A DNA stretch of 64,000 nucleotides from Dipylidium caninum. Lineage: Eukaryota > Platyhelminthes > Cestoda > Cyclophyllidea > Dipylidiidae. Position numbers and translations under genes: made by a program. Position 1 is the stretch's first letter, and each line of letters opens with the position of its first letter. The stretch covers positions 577,501 to 641,500 of the forward strand of contig QEYB01000282.1 of assembly GCA_017562135.1 (NCBI GenBank), read 5' to 3'. Under the pieces are notes generated by a model, which saw nothing but the letters and a program-made list of their open reading frames with translations, had not been told where the DNA came from and made no database searches. Of the stretch, positions 1 through 10,010 are shown piece by piece.

Positions 1-1738
1 GCCACTGGATTCTACTCCTCCCAAATTCCTTTTTCTTGACCGGGACCGGGTTATATAAGCCGATTTTGGAGGCTGGGATGGGAGCAGAGGACTCGTCTAT
101 GTCACGTAACGACTAATGCCACCTCTGATGGTCATCTCGATTTGAAAGGTTTTTTAACCATGAAATCTCGCGCCGTCACTCAGACGTGACATTCGAGATT
201 ATGTTAAATGGGGTGCATCCTGCTTGACTCCCCTCGTCATCCACATATATCCAGTATTTTAATTTCTGCCAACTCCAAACTCTCGCCCGGACTACCTAGG
301 CTGTGGGGGTGAGTTTCTAGTGAAGTTATACTACCATCTTGACCATGGCGCCGTAGTCCAGATAACATCAGGTACACCCAAGGAGAAGGGATAAACGGCC
401 CGAATCAGATGGAATATATGATAGTCACTTCCTACCCCGGTGTCGCCACTGGCGTCCATTCCGCCTCCCCCCACCACCTGACACCCGTCTTCAAGGCTGC
501 AATCCACCCTGGAAATACATTGCCCTCTTGGCGAAGCCGGGGATGGGAAGAAAGGGAAGGCGTTGGAGCCTCACCCACCACACACATCGAGGCAAAAGAC
601 AACCGCTTCATGGTCATCTTTGATATTTCTGCTTGTCACAATCGGAATATCGTCCTCGAGGCAAGAAGTGAGAAACAAACGATGGTAGCTTTTCCCTTTG
701 ATGGATGACTTTTATCCGGAAGGACATGAGTTTTGTTACACTGGGTTGTAACAGCAAGAGGTACATCCACCTCCTTTTGACGGCAATGCGGATCTCCATC
801 CCTGTCTATGGTTTTCAAAGCATTCATTTGGCTTACAGGCAAATTTCCTACTCCATCGGTTTAGGTGATCGAGATGATCGGGTGTCCCGGAGTTGCTCAG
901 CTCAACTGTCAAGCCCAGTCGGACAATGTAATGGAACAACAGCCAGGAGAACATGTATCTTGTCCGCCAGAAGAGGGGCTGACATTTGAAATTTCTTCTG
1001 CACTGACTGCCACGATGTCTCACCTATTTCGGATTGAGTTACGCATTGCAAGAATCCTTAAAGTGACATTAAGTACCTTTCAACACCTTCAAGGAAAGAC
1101 CCGAAAATTAAGGTGACTTCAGCAGTTACGTCCAGTCCCCTGTGTTCCATTAAGTCATGTTGTCCAACACAACGCACCCTCCTCACCACCCCCCGTTGTA
1201 AGCACTCACTGACTTGTCTAAGGGAAACTGTCGACCTCTCCTGTCGAGGCGAGGTGTCGAGTTTCGAACCTTTACCCGAAGGCAACAGATTTACAGTTGA
1301 AAAATGCAAAATCTGCCACATAAGGCAGGCAACTCACCAGCCACCACAACCGTTATACTTCCCGATAACAGTCATGTGGCATTAACGTCACGGGAAACGA
1401 TGCCATATCTGGAGAGCAGTAGATACTTTTATTACACACTTAAAATTGGCAACGGTATTGCTGGGAGGCGGGAAACGGGGGTTGCTCACTTTAAAGCGGA
1501 ACAAGGAAATTGTCATTGGCTACCTTTAGTTCACCTTTCTGCACTTTTCAACAGTACTGTGGATGATTAAAACCGATATTAAAAAGGCCGTTGGAAGATT
1601 TTCCAACTCAACTGCCTGGTGGAAGACTCCAGGTGGAGTTCATTACGGAATTTCCTGTTAATGAAACACACTGTTATTACTTTCTCCACTTTGGGGCGTT
1701 GACCGCCACCCAACAAACAGATTGGAAAGATTGACCAA
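1..1738. other. Left-edge region with no supported gene
   Basis: I see no recognisable protein, RNA gene or mobile element here. The open frames are short, overlap one another on both strands and resemble no family I know. There is no convincing pair of splice sites joining them. Confidence 0.4.
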
Positions 1739-2194
1739 ATGGGGGATCTTTCCCTTCTGCTCGTAGGCCTGAAGGAAGGGAAAGTCGGTTGTAACTTCGG
1801 TAAATGCATGTGGCTCGGGCGGAGGTGGGTGAAGGGGCGGAGCCGGGGGACTATGTTGAGGGGTGTAGTTAATTACCAAAGGTATAAATTACGCAAATAC
1901 CGGATGGACTTTAACCTGTCTGATGCGCCACTTCGAAGTCACATGGCAACTAGAGTGGTTGAGCTTTGTTTCGTCGACGACATCATTTTATCTGAAGTGG
2001 CCGTCGTCTTAACCCCTGACGACTTGACCATAGGTTTGTGTGATGTCATATGGCTGGAGGCGAAGTCGATCGGCATGGGCAAGGGTTTTAATAAATCCCC
2101 TCTCCTGCCACTCGGATCCTACCTCTCTCCAGCCCAAAATCTGTCAAAAAAGTGTAGAAGGGGGCACCCGCCGCAAAAAAACGTCATTTTTTGA
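1739..2194 (+). CDS. Tentative hypothetical 151-residue protein
   Basis: This is an uninterrupted ATG frame of 151 codons. Its middle part (roughly residues 55-115) is rich in GNN and ANN codons and reads like globular protein, with a run such as VVELCFVDDIILSEV. I do not recognise it. No signal peptide, membrane segment or domain is evident. The last 30 residues are basic and end in sequence rich in A and T, which looks less coding-like. It could be a real single-exon gene, one exon of a larger gene, or chance in a GC-richer stretch. No neighbour helps to decide. Confidence 0.2.
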   Translation: MGDLSLLLVGLKEGKVGCNFGKCMWLGRRWVKGRSRGTMLRGVVNYQRYKLRKYRMDFNLSDAPLRSHMATRVVELCFVDDIILSEVAVVLTPDDLTIGLCDVIWLEAKSIGMGKGFNKSPLLPLGSYLSPAQNLSKKCRRGHPPQKNVIF

Positions 2195-3898
2195 ATATGA
2201 TCTCACGAATCGCCCTTACATCTGCCCCCTTTCACTTATTTTTTCTGATTTCACTTGTCACCGGCCAAAAATTAGCGCCGATGCAGCGTCATGCACACTT
2301 GACGTGGCACTTTGTCACGCAATTTCACCTATAACTTCAAGTGGTTAAGTGTCTTTCCACCCAACTGGGGAGGGGGGCTGGATAAAGAGAGAAACTAAAT
2401 ACAGACTGAACTGTCTTTCGACTGAAAGGGGCTTGGGGTGCTGTTAAAACATGGGGAAAACGGTGTTTTTAAGCTTTTGAGTACCACCACAGCTGGTCAC
2501 GTAGCCAACAGCATCTCCTTTGAACCGTTGCTCTTTAACAGATCGGGAGTCCCTTGATACACTCAGAGGTGGGTGAAATCTTACAAATCTCACTTTTCAC
2601 CCGTTCGCCAGTAGATATCACACAAAACGAAGTGGGAATCTTATCTCCACATCGCTTTTCACCCAGTTAAACCCCGTTGCAAGAGATCGCGAAAAGATAT
2701 TTTTAGTGACGGCAATGACAGCCCAACCAAGCTCGTAAGTGGGCTTAATTGTCAAAGCCGTGATATGCCATAAATTGCCTGCACGCCTGTAGTTTTCAAG
2801 GTCTGTGAGAAGCGGAGGTGGTGGAGACGCCGGTGCGGAGAGCGTGGCTGTGTGGTGGGGCGGCGGGTGGCGGTTGGCGGTTTGCGGCAGAGCGATAGTG
2901 ACAGAAACCGTGACGAGGCGGGGGGATCGGAGGTTTTAAACTGAGAGAATCGACAAAAATTATTCTACTTCTCCCAAGCTTGACGTGGCAGACATTAATT
3001 CGGGCAGACGAGTGGAGACGTGGCCTGGGGAGGGCAAACACGGTCAATACAGAGGAGTGATATTTTCTCTCAAAGCCGCAAAATTTCGAGAGGATGGATG
3101 GATGTAAATTGTGCCCGGGGGCAGGTTGCCGATGCTTCTGGCAGCGATGTTGTGCGCAGATGCGGTGCCTGTTCACCCACCCACACATGTGTTCGGTCCG
3201 GTAACAAGGACGAGGGTTGCAACAGAGTTTGGAAATTGCATCGCCATTTCTGAGTCGAAACAACTTGGTACAACGCGAAACGCATCCTTCGGTAGTCGAC
3301 TTAGAGGAAGCAGGGAAATCTCCTAATTACTGCCGCAAAGACGAGTAAATTAGGCCGGAGGCAGAGCGGAAGAGGAAAAGCCCCTCGTGGCAAGAGTGAA
3401 TGTTGCAACAAGTCTCCCGCTTATCCAATTACGTCGACTTCCGTGTAAAATCCAACATCTTGACACTTGACCATGTTGGCTTTGGAGATATTACTTTCAC
3501 CTAATTCAACGCGTTCAGTGAATGTCAAACGCATAATTTACAGAGCATTTGCTCAAATAAACACCAAATTCCCATCTTCCAATGAGCATTTCTCTCTATG
3601 ATTGTCAACTGTCATAAACGCAGCGGATAATCAACCGCTGAAAAAGTAGACAAGAGAGGGAGGTGGAGAGCTGGAGAGAGGAGGAGGAAGAAGTGCTATT
3701 TCATCCCAGTCCTTCACACCCTGGGCTGGGCGGTTCCATACCTTTACGACGTTGAGAACTTCTTGATTGGCACTCCGCAGAGCTGACTTCTCTTAGCTTC
3801 GGCAGGCTAAGTGAGGCAACTCCCAACCCTCGACCAAGTGCCCAGTGGTACAGTGGTGTCGGTGAAAGTGGGTCTTTTCTCGTCTACAAAGCGCCCAG

Positions 3899-4013
3899 GG
3901 ATAGCCTCGTCTGTCCCGGTGGACGACTGGGTCACCTCGGCCGCGTGAGTTGAGGCGGGTCGAGGGGAGCCCCGATGAGCCGAGGTGTGAGTGTTGCACA
4001 GATCAGAGCACGA
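3899..4013 (-). repeat. Short inverted duplication, copy 1
   Basis: Read on the minus strand this segment matches 5500-5617 on the plus strand. Shared blocks include CTCTGATCTGTG, CACACCTCGGCTCAT and GGGACAGACGAGGC. The two copies are diverged but collinear over about 115 bp. The nature of the unit (old transposon piece, duplicated exon or non-coding repeat) is not clear. Confidence 0.75.
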
Positions 4014-5499
4014 GGAAAAGAAAAGAAAGACTGGTGGACTCACGTGTTAAGTGTCGTGTTCTCCTTGTAGGTTGCCAAACCTTTTGACAGGACTTCACCT
4101 CCCTCGTCACCATCCACACTTCTACCCGCTCCCCTAACGGTGTTGGGGCCATTAGCTCGCGTGTTTACTCTTTCGTTCGTGTAACAGCCACCTTGATTGG
4201 ACATGTCACTTCTTCAAACCACCCTAACACTGAAAGTCGTTTAGGTAAGTGAACCGTCGTTAGGGACAATTAGGCTTGCTCTACCCGCGCAACTCTAAAG
4301 GCCGAGGATAGGTTGTGGCGCTTAAAGGCATCTGGGAAAACATACAAAGGAGGAATCAACTCCGGAGGTATACATGGACCGGTTTGCGGGGACCAGGAGG
4401 AGGGGCGAAGGCGGGTGGAGATGCTGGCCGCACAGATGGGCAACACGGAAGTACGGTTTTGGAGGGTGAAAGAGACAGTGTACTTAAATGAGGCACTTGA
4501 AATATTACCCTCTCCATTGCACGCGTTCTTATGCTATTTTAATTTATTCCAGGACCATTCCCTCCCAACTCCTCACTCCTCCTCTTTCCACTTCCCTCCG
4601 CCTGTTGACTTTCCACTTTTCTGCCCCAGACATGTCATGTACTCCCGAGTTGCAGTGCAGATGACCCGATAAATGATCCTTGAATGGAACTTCAGGACTT
4701 AATCTCCAACTCTAATTCCACCTCTAACTCCTCACCCCAGACCCATCGGATCTTATGCTCGCAGGGAGCGACATATTTGAAGAGGCAATTCCTCCGCCCA
4801 AGGTAAAGCCAATTCCACACTCAAACCAGCATGGTGTTCAAATGGAGTCGAACCACGCCTCGCGGAAGGTCACATTTATACTCAAGGTCTCATTAGATCC
4901 AGGGTTCTGACGTCCTGCCCCGAGGGCGTGTGGGCGAGGGGAAGGGAGGCACCGACGATGAATAGTAGCCTCAATTAATCGCTCCCCTCTCTGGCTTAAT
5001 TGTTTGGTTGAGTCGAACGTTTTTAGACGGCAACACTTTACTTATTCGGCCTCTTTCTCTCTCTCGCAACCGTCCGAGCGTCCAATGAGATTAGCATGGC
5101 CACGTCCGTGGTGGGCCTGATCTGACATTTACATATATTAGGACGACCATGATAAATAAGGATAGCAAAGTTGGCTCACAAGTATGCCATTTATATCCTA
5201 TGTTGAGGGATTGTAAATGCTCTGGTGGTGCTCAAGGCACGGAGAGACATAATTCTATGCAAAAATGGCAGGTGCACTTCGCCTCACATCTCGCACCTAC
5301 CGTGTTGCGTGTTGTGTGTTGCGTGCTAGTGGACACTGGAAATCCGCTTAGTTTACGCAAGCAGAGGAGTAAGATAACGAGAGGGTGGTGGGAAGGGAGA
5401 GTGCAAGGGAGGCGACGCGTAGTCCTGTCAAGGGACTTGGCAACTTGCAAGGACACGCCAGTGGAGATATCAGTCCGACGGTCCTTCCTCTCTACGCCT

Positions 5500-5617
5500 T
5501 GTACTCTGATCTGTGTAAGATTCACACCTCGGCTCATTTGGGCTCCCAGCGACTCTCCCCCACTCACGTGGCCGAGATGACCCACTCGCCCAGGGGGACA
5601 GACGAGGCGATTCCTTC
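5500..5617 (+). repeat. Short inverted duplication, copy 2
   Basis: This is the plus-strand partner of 3899-4013. In one frame both copies translate to related peptides (shared SDLC, HTSAH and GTDEAIP). That follows from DNA similarity and does not by itself show coding. Confidence 0.75.
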
Positions 5618-5806
5618 CCCGGCACTAGTCTTAACATGGTACCATTAGTGAGCTCTTTATGGACGATGAAATACTAATTATCTCCCGCACTGAAACGCCC
5701 TCGTTCTCTGTATCACACTGGCACTTGGTCGAAAGCTTGAAAGAGCTGGATAGTCAGCTCTCAACGTGCCGGTGTGTGCCTTTCATTTTTTTTCTGGTGG
5801 AAACAG

Positions 5807-7136
5807 AATAGGTTATGGGTGGGATGATGAGAGAGCAAGCAGCGGATGGAGCGCGGCAAAAGTGTATTTTCATGGTCTCGTGGAGATCAGGGGCATCGGG
5901 TCAACTGACGACGATGGTAGCAGTGTCGACGCAAGACAGCTCTCCTTTACTAACGACGGTGGTAAGTAGGTCAACGTCTTTCCACGGTGCTTAACGGTAT
6001 GCTCCCACAGTCAAGTGATTGACGTCTTGAGTGAAGGGCTATCAGTTCGTAAAGGGACGTATAGCGGCGGATTTGACTAACAGGCGGTGATGTTCAAAGG
6101 AGGCGAGATTATCGAGACGCCCTTCGCCTCTTCGCCTTCTCTCGCACTCAAACGATATATCTTAGGCGTTTGCCACCTCACCGGTGTCAGATGTCATGGG
6201 GTAGTTAGGATTTAACATGCAGGTGGATAGAGCTGTAAGTAGTGATGATGATGGAAAGGCGGTGGAGGCGGAGGAAGACGGTTGTTGGTCTGTTTCTCCA
6301 TTGTCGCGCTCTCTCTCCCTTAATCAACTCCTAATGTCCGTGTGAATTGCCATTTTCATCATGCCCAACTTCCCCCCTCCACCTTCATAGTCAGAGCTCC
6401 TGTCCTCCTGAGAGGAGGCACACTGCTTCCATGTGGACATGGTGGTGGATTGTAAAGATAGAAATTTTGTCACCCATCACCTGGACGGCTGTCGAATTAG
6501 ACGTTCGCCCAAGATAAGTGGAATAGGTGGGATGAACGCAGTGAAGAACAAGGAAGAAGAGAGGGAAGCCGCTGTTGATGGGGAAGACGCCTTGAACCGT
6601 AACCGCAAATTTGTTCCATTGCGCAGGTGAACATCATGCCACCTCGAGCCTTGTACACTTCTGAGCCGAGTTGCTTCGAACACAAAGTTATAAAGTGCAA
6701 TGGTAGGAGGCATTGTTTCTTCTCCTCAAATCGTCCACTTCTTCCTCATCAGCCCCGCTCTCTCCCACAATTTGCGTCTCCATTCCTGCAATTTTCCTGG
6801 TATATCTGCGTTCTCACTCTTCCATTTTATCTGCGTATACACAAAAATCCCTCTTCGCCGGACAAACGAGCGTTTTTCTAAATACATAATTTGACTTTTA
6901 TCATTTCACCCATCCACCGTCTTACATTTATTTCGCCCTACCACAGTAACCTTCGAGCAATGGTGCTACCTGAGACCGCTCACTTCGCGCTATTCCAGTC
7001 GATGGCCCACGTCGCCTTTCTATTTCAGAGCCACCTTATGTTGAAAACTCGTCTCTCTGTCAAGGCACCGATCCCTTGTGATAGCGAGAACGAGGACTCA
7101 CTTTTACTTGACTGGATGTCAAGAAGCCATTGTTAA
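5807..7136 (+). CDS. Tentative three-exon hypothetical gene, 5' end not found
   Basis: Three coding-like segments chain together in phase. Exon a is 5807-5961, behind a T-rich tract ending AAACAG and before donor GTAAGT. Exon b is 6413-6626, with donor GTGAAC. Exon c is 6947-7136, behind CCCTACCACAG, and ends at TAA. Phases agree at both joins (phase 1, then phase 2), giving about 186 residues without an in-frame stop. The product is hydrophilic at first, with a D/E/K-rich centre (KNKEEEREAAVDGED). I recognise no domain and no start codon; the true 5' end would lie upstream of 5807. The acceptor of exon b is weak. This is a hand-built model in a region where purine-rich strands can imitate coding sequence, so it is a candidate only. 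Confidence 0.33.
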
Positions 7137-8469
7137 GGCAAAAATTATTGCCGGATTTTTTGACAGACAATTACAACATTTGCAAGTGGATTATCTTCTA
7201 AACTGCCCTCATCCCTTTGTTTAGGCTGTCCCAGGCCTCTTCCACCTCTTAGATGTGATATTCACCTTGGCGTCTTCTTTCTCTGTGACGTGAACGCCAC
7301 ACAAATTGCGATGTAGCGACTGTTTACAGATGGGCTTGACCAAGAATAGACTGTAGACGACGTTTCCAAGACTTTGTGTACCACCGACGTTAATCACAAT
7401 ATGTGGCTCGCTTCCACAATTGCACCCACGGCTGTCTGGTGGCATGGTGAAATGGGGGACGTTGACGGTTTTTATGAGTAGCTCGCTAGTCCTCTCAACA
7501 TATGTCTGTTTGAATATCAAGTCTGGTTAGCTTTGACGGTTTACGGTAGCTCCAACCACTGGCTGTGATCGACGATAACCGAGATGGATGCACACTCTCC
7601 CAGGAGTGTTCAAGCCCCCAACTCATCGGGAAAAAGTAGCCAGATAGGGAAATCTCATGTTTGCTGACCGGCAAGGAGTGCGCCTCACTTAGCTTCAAAT
7701 GGGCTGAGTAGCTGATAAGTTGAAGTTGTTCAATAGCCGCCTGATAGGGAGATTGGAAAAAGGCGAGGAGAAGGTAGAAAGTAGGGCAGGCAGAAGAAAG
7801 GAAGGTGACAGCCACCAACGCGGAAGGAGGTAAGTCGATGTTATCTCTCTGTTCTGATACCTCTGATCACGTCGAGGCCATAGCGACGCCGAATTTGCAT
7901 CCACATGATGAATTAATTCAATCTAGCACGCAGTAATATCGCGTGACTTGGGAAGAGGTGAGACGTCTACTCCCCCTTCTTACATCTCCCCTCCCATAGT
8001 CTCCTCCATTCCTCGCTCCCTCCTTCTCCAATCTCTTCCAATCTTATTCTTACTCTATTGTCTTTATAGTACTTTCGCAGATGGGTTGGAGAGTGGGGAA
8101 GGGACCAGGTGGTGGAAACGGGGCAAAGAAATTACGTGCCTTTTTGCATAGGGTTAAGACGAGCATGACGTTAGGAACGAGACATCAAAAGGGCGACCAT
8201 CCTCGTAACTGGGGAAATGTGAGGCCGAAAAGGGCGCGGAGGTGCATCATCTGCAGTTCGGGGTCAAGGCGAGGGGAGGGGGACTTTGGTGAAGAGGTGG
8301 AGAGGGGGCGAGGAAGGGCGTCAGATGAAGGCGCTGCAGTAGCCTAAAGGTTGATGATCTCATGTAACAGATGCTGTAAAATAGGACCATTAATTCACGA
8401 GCGAGTGTGAATTCCAAGGTGGACACAAAATTTCCATATGGACTTTGAGAAAAAAGCGAGACATGTGTA
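7137..8469. other. No supported gene
   Basis: A minus-strand open frame at 7221-7520 has even codon usage and a possible donor (AAG then GTGAAT), but no partner exon could be found. Otherwise the stretch holds nothing I can identify. Confidence 0.35.
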
Positions 8470-9249
8470 CAGATCGACCTTTCGGTAACCAAAGTCGTCC
8501 AAAACCAACTAAAACCACTCAAAGCCAAAACGAAGCCGGAGCCACACCCAAAGTCAGCTTTACTGGCCACCCATCTACCGTCGTCTGCATCTACGCTACT
8601 GTCATGGCCACGCTGACTTTCGATGAGACGTGACTGAGTGAACAAATCCACTTAAAAAAGGTGAGTACTGGAGACTGCTCGAATGAAACCGGGACACGAT
8701 TCGTCGACCTACATCCTACGTATATATCGCGCTCCACCTTATTAAATATCTCCATCCTCCTCCTTATCCTCATCCTTATCGTACTTCTTCTCTTCCACAG
8801 CCACTGTCATCCATCTACTCGCCTCTTCCTCTCCCTTTGCCGCCTCTCCCGGAACCTCTCTCTCTTGAGGGTTTATCTCCAAAGATCCACTTGCACTTGT
8901 GGGTCCGCACTTCCATCGCACGTCAAGAGGATGGAGAGAAGCCACGTTTCGGCACTCTGATAGTTCATCTTCAATTGCTGCATGAAGTGCATTCATTTGC
9001 CTCATCCACCACCACCACCCTCAATCCAGGCCCCAAACGCATCCCCATGTCCGTCCCCATCACGACACCTCGTTGCCCATGTGCACAGTGCTCCACCCTC
9101 TGTACTGCTGTCCCTCGAGAGCGGACTGCTTCAACAAGCATGAAATCAAGTCAATCACACGCCTCACACGCAGTCAGTTTTCCTCTCTTCCTTCCCTCGT
9201 CTCCATACTACGCCCCTCACCTACCTTCCAGTCTCCTCTCTCCTCTCCT

Positions 9250-9312
9250 CTCCTCACCTCACCACACCACACCACACCACACCACACACTCACACCACAC
9301 CGCACACATCAC
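9250..9312 (+). repeat. ACCAC pentanucleotide microsatellite, short allele
   Basis: About six to seven near-perfect CACAC/ACCAC units occur inside the left arm of the large inverted repeat. The right arm carries a much longer version of the same array. Confidence 0.9.
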
Positions 9313-9317
9313 CTCAC

Positions 9318-9500
9318 CTCACTGTCCACCTCTGACTCTCCACCCCTCCGTCCCACTCCCCACTCTCCCATTCTCCCACATCCACATTCTCTCGTGTCCA
9401 CCACAACCCGTGTGCGAATTGGCGAGGGGGTAAAAATTACCATCCGAGTTTGGGTAGTTGATGACAGGCCTTCATGTCAGTTGGAAAGAGACTGTGTTTG
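9318..9500 (+). repeat. Degenerate direct repeat, unit 1 (inside left arm)
   Basis: The block CCGTCCCACTCCCC followed by CGTGTGCGAATTGGCGAGG and then a T/G-rich tail reappears in diverged form at about 9825-10010. Confidence 0.6.
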
Positions 9501-9824
9501 GGTAGTGGTAGCTTGAAGTGACCAGGGCGACAGTGTCTGTGGACAGTGGGAGACGAGAATACATGTGAGAAAAGGCGGTCAAACTGCCCTCGGAGGAATT
9601 GGCGCTCTCGTTCATGGGTCTCCTCCCAATATCCACCTCTGACATTCTTCCACTGCCCCAAGGTGAAGTCTTGTCGGGGCTCGAGGAAGGAAGGCAGTTA
9701 GTTTGTCTGTGGGTAGTCCACGTTTGTCACAACTTTTTACCGGCGAACATTTTCTCACACCTTTTTCTCAATATTCCCCATCTCGCCTTCTAAGACCGCC
9801 TTGCCTTTCTTCCTTTCTCCCTCT

Positions 9825-10010
9825 CTCCGCCTCCGCCTCACCGTCCCACTCCCCCCATTCTGCCGCTTTCACACCCTCTTATTTCCGCCTCAACCGACGT
9901 GCAAATTGGCGAGGAGATATAAATTACCCCGCTAGGGTATAGGTACGTGATAGTGACGCTGTAAGTTATGTCTAGGGACTGATTGGAAGGAGAATGTGTA
10001 GAAGCTGTGG
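9825..10010 (+). repeat. Degenerate direct repeat, unit 2
   Basis: This contains CCGTCCCACTCCCC, then GTGCAAATTGGCGAGGAG and ATAAATTACC, matching 9318-9500 in order and spacing, with many differences. It lies just outside the left arm of the large inverted repeat and is older-looking than the two arms. Confidence 0.55.

Larger units (their letters stand above)
2195..5806. other. Gene-poor stretch with duplicated segments
   Basis: No gene can be supported. The stretch holds a perfect 8-bp stem (2571-2578 with 2595-2602) and both copies of a short inverted duplication (3899-4013 and 5500-5617). An open frame at 4313-4672 starts coding-like but ends in a pyrimidine-rich tract, so I do not call it. 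Confidence 0.4.
8470..9785 (+). repeat. Large inverted repeat, left arm (about 1.3 kb)
   Basis: Almost the whole segment is found again, diverged and on the opposite strand, at 16040-17455. Shared blocks include CTACGCTACTGTCATGGCC, CACTTAAAAAAGGT, CCACTTGCACTTGTG and, near the far end, ACCGGCGAACATTTTCTCACACC. A short ACCAC array lies at about 9257-9290. The sequence has open frames, but these are proline-, serine- and histidine-rich products of low-complexity DNA and I do not call a protein. It may be a mobile or segmental duplication, or a duplicated non-coding transcription unit; a sequence AAAAAAGGTGAGTAC at about 8655 resembles a splice donor but is altered in the other arm. Confidence 0.85.

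Noticed and set aside
3129..3326. Short frame starting MLLAAMLCADA, signal-peptide-like
   Set aside because: Only 66 codons, no good context, overlapping frames on both strands; too weak to call.
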